Source: DATKXO01 sp035528995
GTDB lineage: Bacteria; Planctomycetota; Phycisphaerae; UBA1845
Assembly: GCA_035528995.1 (NCBI GenBank)
Contig: DATKXO010000224.1
Location: 1 to 12,290, forward strand
DNA length: 12,290 bases
Direction of reading: 5' to 3'
The notes below the pieces were generated by a model that was not told where the DNA came from, searched no databases, and saw only the letters and a list, made by a program, of their open reading frames with translations. This document shows positions 5,967 through 12,290 of the stretch, one piece after another. Position numbers and translations under genes: made by a program. Every line of letters begins with the position of its first letter. Position 1 is the stretch's first letter.

Positions 5967-6710
5967 CTACATGTGCAGCCCTCCGTCCACGACGATCACC
6001 TGCCCCGTGATATATGAAGCTTCCGCGGAGGCCAGGAAAGCCACAACGCCGGCGACCTCCTCAGGCGTGCCGAACCGCCGCAGAGGGATCAGCGGCGTGA
6101 CCTGCTCCTTGAGCATCTTTGGAAGCGCGTCGGTCATGCTCGTGCTGATGAAACCCGGGGCGACCACGTTGCAGGTGATGCTCCGCCGGGCCAGTTCCTT
6201 GGCCACCGATTTGGAGAGCCCGATCACGCCCGCCTTGGCGGCCGAGTAGTTCGCCTGCCCGGCATTGCCCGTCAGGCCCAAAACGCTGGAAATATTGATG
6301 ATCCGCCCCTTGCGGGCACGCACCATGTGCCGGGTGACCGCCCGGGTCAGCCAGAACACGCTCCGCAGATTCGTGTCCAGCACGTCGTCGAACTGCTGGT
6401 CCTCCATGTTCCCGATGGGCCCGTCTCGCGTAATCCCGGCGTTGTTGACCAGAATGTCGATGCGCTCGTGGGTCTGGATGACGTCCTCGATCAATCGCCC
6501 GCTCTGCTCCGGATCGTTCACGTCCAGCACGCGGGGCTCGACCGACCCGGGCAGCCCTTTCTCCCTGGCTTCCGCTGAGACAGCGCCGAGCCTGGCCTCG
6601 TCACGGGCACAGGCCAGCACGCGGGCGCCCCGCCGGGCCAGCTCCAGGCAGATGGCCCGCCCGATTCCCCGGCTGCCGCCTGTGACGATCGCCACCTGGC
6701 CTGTCAGCAT
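5967..6710 (-). CDS. fabG: 3-oxoacyl-ACP reductase FabG
   Basis: Reduces 3-ketoacyl-ACP to 3-hydroxyacyl-ACP with NADPH, the second step of each elongation turn. The 247-residue short-chain dehydrogenase has the Rossmann TGGSRGIG (10-17), NNAG (89-92), and the catalytic Ser142, Tyr155 and Lys159 in the NISS...YSAAK segment; Asn114 of DTNLRSVF completes the tetrad. The C-terminus YITGQVIVVDGGLHM is typical. ATG 6710 is preferred to the in-frame TTG at 6737, which would overlap the fabD stop; AGGTGG lies about 5 bases before the ATG. It follows fabD by 23 bases. All key residues are present. Other short-chain dehydrogenases look similar, but length, motifs and place in the cluster make FabG nearly certain. 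Confidence 0.97.
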   Translation of the reverse strand: MLTGQVAIVTGGSRGIGRAICLELARRGARVLACARDEARLGAVSAEAREKGLPGSVEPRVLDVNDPEQSGRLIEDVIQTHERIDILVNNAGITRDGPIGNMEDQQFDDVLDTNLRSVFWLTRAVTRHMVRARKGRIINISSVLGLTGNAGQANYSAAKAGVIGLSKSVAKELARRSITCNVVAPGFISTSMTDALPKMLKEQVTPLIPLRRFGTPEEVAGVVAFLASAEASYITGQVIVVDGGLHM

Positions 6711-6733
6711 CGTCGCCACCTGCCCTTCGCAGG

Positions 6734-7678
6734 TCAATTGGCCGCGTCAACCGCCATCACGGCATCGAGCGCGGTGAGCCCGCTCACGTTGATCGCCCGT
6801 ACGCCCCGGTTGATCTTACGCATCAGACCGGTCAGAACACGACCGGGGCCCACCTCCACGAACGTGTCGTAACCATCGCCGATCAGCCGCTCGATCGAGC
6901 TTTGCCATCGTACCGGGTGCGTCAACTGCCGCTCCAGCAGGTCACGGATCGTCTGGGGCTCGCCATGATAGTTGGCCGTGACGTTGGAAACCACCGGGAC
7001 CCGCGGGCGCGTCACCGGCGTTCCGGCGAGCGTCTCGGCCAGGCGCCTGCCGGCCGGTGCCATCAGCGGAGAGTGAAACGCCCCCGCCACTTTCAAGGCC
7101 ACCGCCCGACATCCGAACTCTGAGGCCAACTCCAGCGCCCGCTCGCAGGCCGAGCTAGTACCGGAGATCGCCACCTGCCCGGGGCAGTTGAAGTTGGCTG
7201 GCGTCAGCACTTCGCCCTGGGCCGCTTTTTCGCACAACGCCCGCACGCCGTCCTCGTCGGCACCAACCACCGAAACCATCCCGCTGGGGCTGGCCTTTGA
7301 CGCCTCCTGCATGAGCCGACCGCGCTGGGCCACCAGCTTGAGCGCTTCCTCGAAGCCGATCGCGTCGGCCACGTGCAACGCCGTGTACTCGCCAAGGCTC
7401 AGGCCGGCCGTGGCGCCGAGCAGCGAATCCGGTGCGCCTCGCTCCTGAAGCGCCGCCCAGATCGCCACACTGGTCACGAAGATGGCGGGTTGTTGGATGT
7501 CGGTGCGCTCGAGTTCCGTTGCCGGGCCCTCGAAACAGAGCCTGGACAACTCGAAGCCCAGCACTCGGTCCGCGGCGGCGAAGATCTCGGCGGCCCGGCC
7601 GCCGGCCTCGGCCACGTCGCGCCCCATGCCCGCCGACTGGGCTCCCTGCCCGGGAAAGATGATCGCTGTCCTGCCCAT
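6734..7678 (-). CDS. fabD: Malonyl CoA-ACP transacylase FabD
   Basis: Moves malonyl from CoA to the acyl carrier protein, supplying the extender unit for FabH and FabF. The 314-residue product starts with the standard TAIIFPGQGAQ (4-14) and carries the nucleophile elbow GLSLGEYTAL with Ser94, plus the catalytic His202 in GAFHSPLM; these match Escherichia coli S92 and H201. The residue before the nucleophile is Leu rather than the His seen in Escherichia coli GHSLGE, a common variant. QRGRLMQ, with the malonyl-carboxylate arginine, is also present. ATG 7678 is chosen; the frame is open to a TTG at 7732, but the extra residues are not family-like. It starts 55 bases after fabH and ends just before fabG. 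Confidence 0.97.
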   Translation of the reverse strand: MGRTAIIFPGQGAQSAGMGRDVAEAGGRAAEIFAAADRVLGFELSRLCFEGPATELERTDIQQPAIFVTSVAIWAALQERGAPDSLLGATAGLSLGEYTALHVADAIGFEEALKLVAQRGRLMQEASKASPSGMVSVVGADEDGVRALCEKAAQGEVLTPANFNCPGQVAISGTSSACERALELASEFGCRAVALKVAGAFHSPLMAPAGRRLAETLAGTPVTRPRVPVVSNVTANYHGEPQTIRDLLERQLTHPVRWQSSIERLIGDGYDTFVEVGPGRVLTGLMRKINRGVRAINVSGLTALDAVMAVDAAN

Positions 7679-7733
7679 CGGCTGGCCGTCTCGCTCTCGG
7701 CACGACCCGGAACGGCGGTCGCGGTTCCCCAAC

Positions 7734-8735
7734 CTACAGCCGCATCAGCACTGAGCCCCAGGTGACCCCGGCGCCGAACGCAACCAACAGCACGAGATCG
7801 CCGGGAGCCACCCTGCCGGACCGCCAGGCCTCGTCCAGAGCCAGTGGGATGGAAGCCGCCGACGTGTTCCCATAGCGATCGATGTTGATCGCCATCTTCT
7901 CCGGCGGCACACCGACCCGCTGGCGGGCCGATTCCATGATCCGCCTGTTCGACTGGTGCGGAATGATCAGCTTGATATCGTCCGCTGAGACCCCGGTCTT
8001 TTCGAGGGTGCGGTCGATCAGTTCCTGCATCTTCAGGACCGCGAACTTGAACAGCTCGCGTCCGTTCATTCGCATGTAGTGCAACCGTTCGTTCACCGTT
8101 CGGATGCTGGCGGGATCCCTGGAGCCGCCGGCCGGAATCCATACCGCCTTGGCCCGCGAGCCGTCCGCTCCCAGCTCCCAGTACAGGATCCGACGCTCGG
8201 GATCGGGTGATCGGGAGACGATCGCCGCGCCGGCCCCGTCCCCGAAGAGGATGCACGTGGACCGGTCCTGGTAGTCGGTGATCCGGGTCAGCGTCTCCAC
8301 GCCGATCACCAGCGCGTTCTCGTAGGGGCCGGACTGGATCATCAGTCCGGCCGTCACCAGCCCGTAGACGAACCCGCTGCACGCCGCCGCCAGGTCGAAC
8401 GCGGGGATGCCTGCCATCCCGCCGACGCCCAGCTCGTTCTGCAGCCAGCAGGCGGTGGACGGGAGCGGCGTTTCCGGCGTGACCGTGCAGACGATGATGA
8501 GGTCCAGCTCGTCGGCCGACATGCCGGCGTTCTGCAGGGCCCGCCGCGACGCCTCCAGCGCCAGCGTCAGGTTCGATTCCCCCTCCGCCGCCCGTCGGCG
8601 CTCACGGATGCCGGTTCGCGGCAGGATCCACTCGTCGGATGTATCCAGGTAAGAGGCGAAGAAGTCGTTGTTCAGCACGTCGTCGGGCACCGAAGCGCCC
8701 ATACCGCGGATGATGACCCCCAAGGGATGGCTCAT
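7734..8735 (-). CDS. fabH: Beta-ketoacyl-ACP synthase III FabH
   Basis: Starts fatty acid synthesis by condensing an acyl-CoA (usually acetyl-CoA) with malonyl-ACP. The 333-residue protein has the complete catalytic triad: C119 in DLAAACSGF, H260 in IIPHQSNRRI, and N290 in RYGNTSAAS, plus the FGDGAGA loop (164-170). It is about 15 residues longer than Escherichia coli FabH (317), mostly in the middle. The ATG at 8735 is 9 bases after the plsX stop, and its ribosome site TAGGGGGG overlaps that stop codon, so translation of the two genes is probably linked. Whether it prefers straight or branched starter units cannot be read from the sequence. Confidence 0.97.
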   Translation of the reverse strand: MSHPLGVIIRGMGASVPDDVLNNDFFASYLDTSDEWILPRTGIRERRRAAEGESNLTLALEASRRALQNAGMSADELDLIIVCTVTPETPLPSTACWLQNELGVGGMAGIPAFDLAAACSGFVYGLVTAGLMIQSGPYENALVIGVETLTRITDYQDRSTCILFGDGAGAAIVSRSPDPERRILYWELGADGSRAKAVWIPAGGSRDPASIRTVNERLHYMRMNGRELFKFAVLKMQELIDRTLEKTGVSADDIKLIIPHQSNRRIMESARQRVGVPPEKMAINIDRYGNTSAASIPLALDEAWRSGRVAPGDLVLLVAFGAGVTWGSVLMRL

Positions 8736-8744
8736 CGTGCCCCC

Positions 8745-9752
8745 CTATCCCTCTTCGGAGCCGAAGCGCTCCGCGATGACCTGGTTCAAGTTGCTGGCCA
8801 GGAAACGACACCCGACAGCGACTGCGTTGCGAATGGCCTGCTCGTTGCTCCGGCCATGGCAGATGATGCACGCCCCGTCCACCCCGAGCAGCGGCGCGCC
8901 TCCGTACTCGGTGTAGTCGTGGCGGGACCAGACCCGCTCGAGCGTCTTGTTGAAAGTCTCCCGGATCTGCGGATCGTGGCTCTGTTCCTGGATCTCGGCG
9001 CGAATCGTGCGGAAGAACCCCTCGGCGACGCCTTCGACGAACTTCAGCATCAGGTTCCCCACGAACCCGTCGCACAGAGCGACGTCGCACACGCCCTCGA
9101 ACAGCTCGCGCCCCTCCACATTGCCCACGAAGTTCACCCGTTCCTCGTCGCGCAGCAGTTCCTGCGTCTGCTTGACCAGCACGGTGCCCTTCTCGGACTC
9201 CTCCCCCACCGACAACACGGCCACGCGCGGCTGCTCGATGCCCAGCAGCTTCTGGGCGTACAAGCTGGCCATCACGCCGTACTGGTGCAGGTGGACCGGC
9301 TTCGGTTGGATGTTCGCCCCACAATCACACAGCACGAACGGTCCGTAGAATGACGGGATGGCCACCGCCACCCCGGCCCGGACAATCCCCGGCAGCGGGC
9401 GCAGCTTTAACTGACAGGCCGCCACGAAAGCGCCGGTGTTGCCCGCGCTCAGGATCGCGTCCACCTCCTTGGCGGCGGCCATCTTGGCGATCTTCAACAG
9501 CGAGGAGTCTCTCTTCTGTCGCAGGGCCTCGACGGGGGGCTCGCCCATGCCGATGACCTCCGACGTGTGCAGCACCTCGACACGGCTGGTGTCGTACTGC
9601 AGGGGCTCCAGTTCCCGGCGCACCTGCTCCTCGTCACCGACCAGGTGCAGCACGAAGTCGTCGCGATCCTGCAGAGCCGCTACCGCGCCGCGCACGATGA
9701 CACTCGGGGCATGGTCTCCCCCCATGGCATCTACGGCGATTCGGTGCATCAT
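8745..9752 (-). CDS. plsX: Phosphate acyltransferase PlsX
   Basis: Makes acyl-phosphate from acyl-ACP and phosphate at the inner face of the membrane, feeding PlsY and so phospholipid synthesis. The 335-residue product begins IAVDAMGGDHAP (5-16), the family signature, and continues with ILSAGNTGAFVA, CDCGANIQPKP, the ALCDGFVGNLMLK segment and YGGAPLLGVDGACIICHGRS. Length is normal. The start is ATG 9752, which overlaps the rpmF stop as TGATG, implying translational coupling; a second ATG at 9749 follows at once. The frame is open to 9845, but that part overlaps rpmF in another frame and is not PlsX-like. plsX after rpmF and before fabH is the conserved order in many bacteria. Confidence 0.97.
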   Translation of the reverse strand: MMHRIAVDAMGGDHAPSVIVRGAVAALQDRDDFVLHLVGDEEQVRRELEPLQYDTSRVEVLHTSEVIGMGEPPVEALRQKRDSSLLKIAKMAAAKEVDAILSAGNTGAFVAACQLKLRPLPGIVRAGVAVAIPSFYGPFVLCDCGANIQPKPVHLHQYGVMASLYAQKLLGIEQPRVAVLSVGEESEKGTVLVKQTQELLRDEERVNFVGNVEGRELFEGVCDVALCDGFVGNLMLKFVEGVAEGFFRTIRAEIQEQSHDPQIRETFNKTLERVWSRHDYTEYGGAPLLGVDGACIICHGRSNEQAIRNAVAVGCRFLASNLNQVIAERFGSEEG

Positions 9753-9937
9753 CAGGCTAGCTGCTCTTCCACTGGCAGGGCCAACTTGCTGCTGACGTAG
9801 CCACAGTTGCCGCATGCGGCGTGTGGCAGCTTGCTCTTGCCGCACTTCGGGCAGGCCACCAGGTTCGCCGCGCGGAGCGCGTGGTGCGAACGCCGCTTGC
9901 GCTTACAACACTTCGATGTTTTCTTGACTGGTAGCAT
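9752..9937 (-). CDS. rpmF: 50S ribosomal protein L32
   Basis: Small protein of the large ribosomal subunit. The 61-residue sequence is basic at the N-terminus (PVKKTSKCCKRKRRSHHAL, 3-21) and has two zinc-binding pairs, C29/C32 in CPKCG and C42/C45 in CGNCG, so it is the zinc-containing form of L32. The ATG at 9937 is preceded by GGATGGAAA, a modest ribosome site. Its stop overlaps the plsX start. The yceD (DUF177) gene that often precedes rpmF is absent; nth lies upstream instead, 131 bases away, so rpmF is probably the first gene of the fab operon or follows an internal promoter. Confidence 0.95.
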   Translation of the reverse strand: MLPVKKTSKCCKRKRRSHHALRAANLVACPKCGKSKLPHAACGNCGYVSSKLALPVEEQLA

Positions 9938-9972
9938 TTTCCATCCACACTAAAAACGCAGACGCCACACTC

Positions 9973-10001
9973 CCCTTGACCACCCTTCCTGAAATCAAGG
10001 G
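9973..10001. repeat. Inverted repeat upstream of rpmF
   Basis: CCCTTGA (9973-9979) is complementary to TCAAGGG (9995-10001) with a 15-base loop, inside the 131-base nth-rpmF gap. It could end the nth transcript or sit in the rpmF leader. A TTTTT occurs on the minus strand, but about 20 bases beyond the stem, too far for a standard terminator. Confidence 0.28.
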
Positions 10002-10034
10002 CGGACCACCTCGGCGCCGTCTGCTGAACGCTCC

Positions 10035-10063
10035 TGTGTAATCGCGGGGCCAGCCTGTGTCAA
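10035..10063 (-). promoter_or_regulatory. Candidate promoter for rpmF-plsX-fab genes
   Basis: On the minus strand a perfect TTGACA (10058-10063) lies 17 bases before TACACA (10035-10040), which keeps only T, A and the middle A of TATAAT. Transcription would begin near 10028, about 90 bases before rpmF. The -35 is convincing and the -10 poor, so this is a tentative start for the lipid operon. Confidence 0.33.
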
Positions 10064-10068
10064 GGGGG

Positions 10069-10905
10069 TCATTCGAGCGTCCCGGCCGAGGGACACAGGG
10101 ATGCCAACGTGCAGGCCCCGCAATCCGGCTTCCGGGCCGTGCACACCGTCCGCCCGTGATGGATCATGGCGTGGGAGAAGTAGGCCCACTCTTCTTGCGG
10201 GACCAGCTCCATGAGGTCGGCCTCGATCTTCACGGCGTCCTTGTCGTTCTTCGATCGCCAGGTGAGGCCCATGCGTCGGGACAGCCGCCCCACGTGGGTG
10301 TCCACGACCACGCCTTCGTTCTTGCCAAACCAGGTGCCCAGCAGCACGTTGGCCGTTTTCCGAGCCACTCCCGGCAGCGCCAAGAGGTCCTCCATGGTGT
10401 CCGGCACGTGGCCCTCGAACCGCTCGACCATCAGCCGGCAGGCGCCCTGGATGCTCTTGGTCTTCTGTCGATAGAAGCCCGTCGAGTAGACGTCCTTCTC
10501 GAGTTCCTCCGCTGATACCGCCGCGTAGTCCTCCGGGGTGCGATATTTGGCGAAAAGTTCCGGCGTGATCCGGTTGACGTTCTCGTCGGTGGACTGGGCC
10601 GACAGGATCGTCGCCACCAGCAGTTCCAGCGCCGACGCGTGGTGCAGCGCACAGGAGACCGGCCCATAGGTCCGTTTCAACTCGGCCAGAATGTTCCCGG
10701 CTCTGGCCCGCAGCGTTGCGACCGACCGCACGGACCGGCCCGCGGCGCTGCCCCTGGGTCGTGCGGCCTTGCGCCCGGTTCCGCCTCGTGTGACCGCCGC
10801 TTTTCGCGAGGCTGCCTTCTGCACTGTCTTTGTGCGAGTTCGCCCGCCGGCTCGGGAGGGCTTCTTGCTCGCCGGGCGCTTCGGCTGTTTGGCTCTCTTG
10901 GCCAT
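10069..10905 (-). CDS. nth: Endonuclease III with basic N-terminal tail
   Basis: DNA glycosylase/AP lyase that removes oxidised pyrimidines in base excision repair. The 278-residue product has an N-terminal tail of about 65 residues, then the enzyme: SALELLVATILSAQSTDENVN, the helix-hairpin-helix LPGVARKTANVLL with the catalytic Lys, VVDTHVGRLSRRMGL with the catalytic Asp, and the [4Fe-4S] loop C-x6-C-x2-C-x5-C near the C-terminus. In the first 60 residues I count 21 Lys/Arg and no Asp/Glu. Escherichia coli Nth is 211 residues, so the tail accounts for the extra length; it may help DNA binding. The start is ATG 10905 or GTG 10914; neither has a strong ribosome site. It follows the O-methyltransferase by 57 bases. 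Confidence 0.95.
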   Translation of the reverse strand: MAKRAKQPKRPASKKPSRAGGRTRTKTVQKAASRKAAVTRGGTGRKAARPRGSAAGRSVRSVATLRARAGNILAELKRTYGPVSCALHHASALELLVATILSAQSTDENVNRITPELFAKYRTPEDYAAVSAEELEKDVYSTGFYRQKTKSIQGACRLMVERFEGHVPDTMEDLLALPGVARKTANVLLGTWFGKNEGVVVDTHVGRLSRRMGLTWRSKNDKDAVKIEADLMELVPQEEWAYFSHAMIHHGRTVCTARKPDCGACTLASLCPSAGTLE

Positions 10906-10962
10906 CTGGGTCACCGCCGTCCAATCGTGTCCACCCGGTCGCGCCCGACCAGTCCATGCTCC

Positions 10963-11529
10963 CTAGCTTCCATCACGGCGCACGGACAACTCCATGCCGT
11001 TGCCCACCGGCACGTTCCTCGACCAAAAGGACTCGTGGCCGCGGACCCAGGTGAGGAAATCGGCCAAATCTTCAGCGTGTGTCAGCGTGTTGTCGGTCAG
11101 GACGACGGCCCGGTCGGCCAGCTTCGGCAGAAGCAGCTCGACATATCGGCGACAGTTCTCTTTGTCGGCGTCGTTGAGAACGAAGTCGATCGGCCCGTCG
11201 ATGGCCGGCAGAATATCCTCGGCCACACCCGTTCGGCACTCGATGCAGTCGGCCAAGCCGGCTTCGGCGAAATGCCGCGTGGCGATTTCGCTCTTGCGTG
11301 GCTCCCGGTCAATGGTGATAAGTCGGCCGCCGTTTTCTTGTAGGGCTGCCCCGATCCACAGGCCGCTGTAGCCGTAGCTGGTTCCGACCTCGACCGCCCG
11401 CCTGGCCCGCGTCGCCAGCACCAGGCCGTGGATGAATTCGCCCGCCTCGCGCGGAATCGCCAGGGCGTCGGTCTGTTCGGCGATGAACCCCTCAACACGG
11501 CGGAGGACCTGTTCAGCCTGTTCGTTCAT
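10963..11529 (-). CDS. Class I SAM-dependent O-methyltransferase
   Basis: A 188-residue methyltransferase of the catechol/caffeoyl-CoA O-methyltransferase type (PF01596-like). SAM motif I is AVEVGTSYGYSG (45-56), followed by the acidic ITIDREP (71-77, D74). Metal-binding residues fit the family: D120 in NDADKENCRRYVELLLP, and D146-N147 in VVLTDN. The C-terminal VPVGNGMELSVRR is the usual closing strand. The substrate cannot be told; bacterial members act on phenolic or other small hydroxylated molecules, and many are uncharacterised. ATG 11529 follows a GGTGA-type site. It lies 83 bases after mrp and 57 before nth on the same strand, without an obvious functional link to either. Confidence 0.92.
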   Translation of the reverse strand: MNEQAEQVLRRVEGFIAEQTDALAIPREAGEFIHGLVLATRARRAVEVGTSYGYSGLWIGAALQENGGRLITIDREPRKSEIATRHFAEAGLADCIECRTGVAEDILPAIDGPIDFVLNDADKENCRRYVELLLPKLADRAVVLTDNTLTHAEDLADFLTWVRGHESFWSRNVPVGNGMELSVRRDGS

Positions 11530-11575
11530 TCACTCACCCGTAACGCAAGCTCGAGCCAGGGACGTTCGGAAGCCA

Positions 11576-11598
11576 CCCTGCCCCCCTACCGCCCGCCC
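11576..11598 (-). other. G-quadruplex motif between mrp and the O-methyltransferase
   Basis: The minus strand, which is the transcribed sense here, reads GGG-C-GGG-CGGTA-GGGGGG-CA-GGG within 23 bases. Loops of 1, 5 and 2 bases fit the standard quadruplex pattern, and the RNA itself would be G-rich. It lies 15 bases past the mrp stop and 46 before the next start. Seen directly; folding is inferred. Confidence 0.42.
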
Positions 11599-11612
11599 GT
11601 TGCCTCGATTCC

Positions 11613-12290
11613 CTACTCGATGCTCAGCGTCGGCTGGGCGACTTGCCGCGCGCTTCGCACGCTGATCTGCCCGGCCGTGGCCCGCACGATGCCTTCGATG
11701 GCCTCCCGCACGGTGTCCCCGGCGTGGGTGAAGTACTTTTCCGGCGTCCCGGCGTCGGCGAACTCACGCAGCTTGCCGTTGAGCGGGATCGCGCCCAGGA
11801 AAGGCACCTCCAGCTCCCGGGCCGCCGCCTCCGCCCCACCGTGGTCGAAGATCTCGTCCCGGTGGCCGCACTGCGGGCACAGGTAATAGCTCATGTTCTC
11901 GATGATTCCCAGACACCCCACGTTGAGCTGCTGATACATGCGCACGGCCCGCTTCGCGTCGGCCAGGGCCACGTCCTGCGGCGTGCAAATGATCACCGAT
12001 CCGGTGATAAAGGGGATCGACTGGGCCAGTGTCAAGGGCACGTCACCGGTGCCCGGCGGCAGGTCCACGATCAGGTAGTCCAGCTCGCCCCAATCCACCT
12101 GCTGCAAGAACTGGGTCACCACGCCGTGTACCATGGGCCCGCGCCACACGACGGCCTGCTCCGGCTCGATCATGAACCCGATGCTGATCAGCCGTACGCC
12201 GGCGGCCTCGACCGGCACGATCATCTCGTCGCGAATCTGCGGGCGGGCGCCCTGCGCGCCCATCATGGTCGGAATGCTCGGCCCGTACAC
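11613..12290 (-). CDS. mrp: Mrp/ApbC-type Fe-S cluster carrier ATPase, C-terminal part (cut by window edge)
   Basis: P-loop ATPase of the Mrp/NBP35 family that binds and delivers iron-sulfur clusters in the cytosol. The window holds 225 residues; the Walker A loop and N-terminus lie beyond 12290. The first residues, VYGPSIPTMMG, match the family's DxDVYGPSIP region, so the GTG at the very edge is internal. Then come GFMIEPEQAVVWRGPMVHG, the switch II motif DLPPGTGD (76-83 of the visible part), TPQDVALADAKRA, and ENMSYYLCPQCG with C138 and C141, the CxxC that bridges the cluster in the dimer. The order matches Mrp rather than MinD or ParA. It is the first visible gene of a same-strand run leading to the O-methyltransferase and nth. 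Confidence 0.95.
   Translation of the reverse strand: MYGPSIPTMMGAQGARPQIRDEMIVPVEAAGVRLISIGFMIEPEQAVVWRGPMVHGVVTQFLQQVDWGELDYLIVDLPPGTGDVPLTLAQSIPFITGSVIICTPQDVALADAKRAVRMYQQLNVGCLGIIENMSYYLCPQCGHRDEIFDHGGAEAAARELEVPFLGAIPLNGKLREFADAGTPEKYFTHAGDTVREAIEGIVRATAGQISVRSARQVAQPTLSIE

Noticed and set aside
9753..9845. N-terminal extension of PlsX up to 9845
   Set aside because: It would overlap most of the rpmF C-terminal half, and the PlsX signature begins right after the ATG pair at 9752/9749.
9995..10957. 320-codon open frame on the minus strand in another frame of nth
   Set aside because: Overlaps nth along its whole length; Nth motifs including the Fe-S loop are in the other frame.
1..12290. 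Defence system, prophage, insertion sequence, CRISPR array or secondary-metabolite cluster
   Set aside because: No transposase, integrase, direct-repeat array, terminal inverted repeats or modular synthase was seen; the FabF/FabD/ACP set belongs to the housekeeping fab cluster and not to a polyketide pathway.

Overview
This is a GC-rich (roughly 60-65% by eye), gene-dense bacterial chromosome segment of housekeeping character. I see no mobile element, CRISPR array, tRNA or rRNA. The set points to a Gram-negative-type bacterium: an Escherichia-like rpmF-plsX-fabH-fabD-fabG-acpP-fabF order, a lipoprotein-like secreted protein and a flagellar switch-type FliN. Several protein flavours (a HisS with the LRPEMTPTLARM stretch, a CCA-type enzyme with an EDHLRMLR motif D, a FliN with a FliM-like N-terminal peptide) suggest Planctomycetota, perhaps a Phycisphaerae-like lineage. 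That placement is inference from memory of these families, not a search result.

Layout, left to right. (1) 1-1656, minus strand: a short operon running from a good sigma70-type promoter at about 1683-1711: a YkgJ-family cysteine-cluster protein, a probable lipoprotein of unknown function whose start overlaps the end of the first gene, and hisS, which runs off the left edge. (2) 1738-3660, plus strand, divergent from region 1: rsmD (16S rRNA methyltransferase) and a CCA-adding/poly(A) polymerase-family nucleotidyltransferase. (3) 3735-9937, minus strand, convergent with region 2: read in transcription order, rpmF, plsX, fabH, fabD, fabG, acpP, fabF and then a stand-alone FliN-like protein. (4) 10069-12290, minus strand, upstream of rpmF: an mrp/apbC-type Fe-S carrier ATPase (cut by the right edge), a class I O-methyltransferase and nth (endonuclease III).

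How the genes work together. plsX, fabH, fabD, fabG, acpP and fabF form the core of type II fatty acid and phospholipid synthesis. FabD loads malonyl onto the acyl carrier protein, FabH starts the chain, FabF extends it, FabG reduces the 3-keto group, and PlsX turns acyl-ACP into acyl-phosphate for membrane lipid. The dehydratase and enoyl reductase are not in the window. hisS, rsmD, the nucleotidyltransferase and rpmF serve translation and tRNA/rRNA maturation. Nth repairs oxidised pyrimidines and carries an Fe-S cluster of the kind Mrp proteins help to deliver, but their proximity alone does not show a link.

The part least explained by the genes is the 190-base fabG-acpP gap (5777-5966). 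It holds two strong hairpins, a 17-bp palindrome lying over a plausible promoter, and a tight G-quadruplex motif just before acpP. No undescribed multi-gene system is evident. The items most worth a second look are that acpP leader, the FliN-like protein with a CheY-binding-type peptide, and the acid-free basic tail on Nth.
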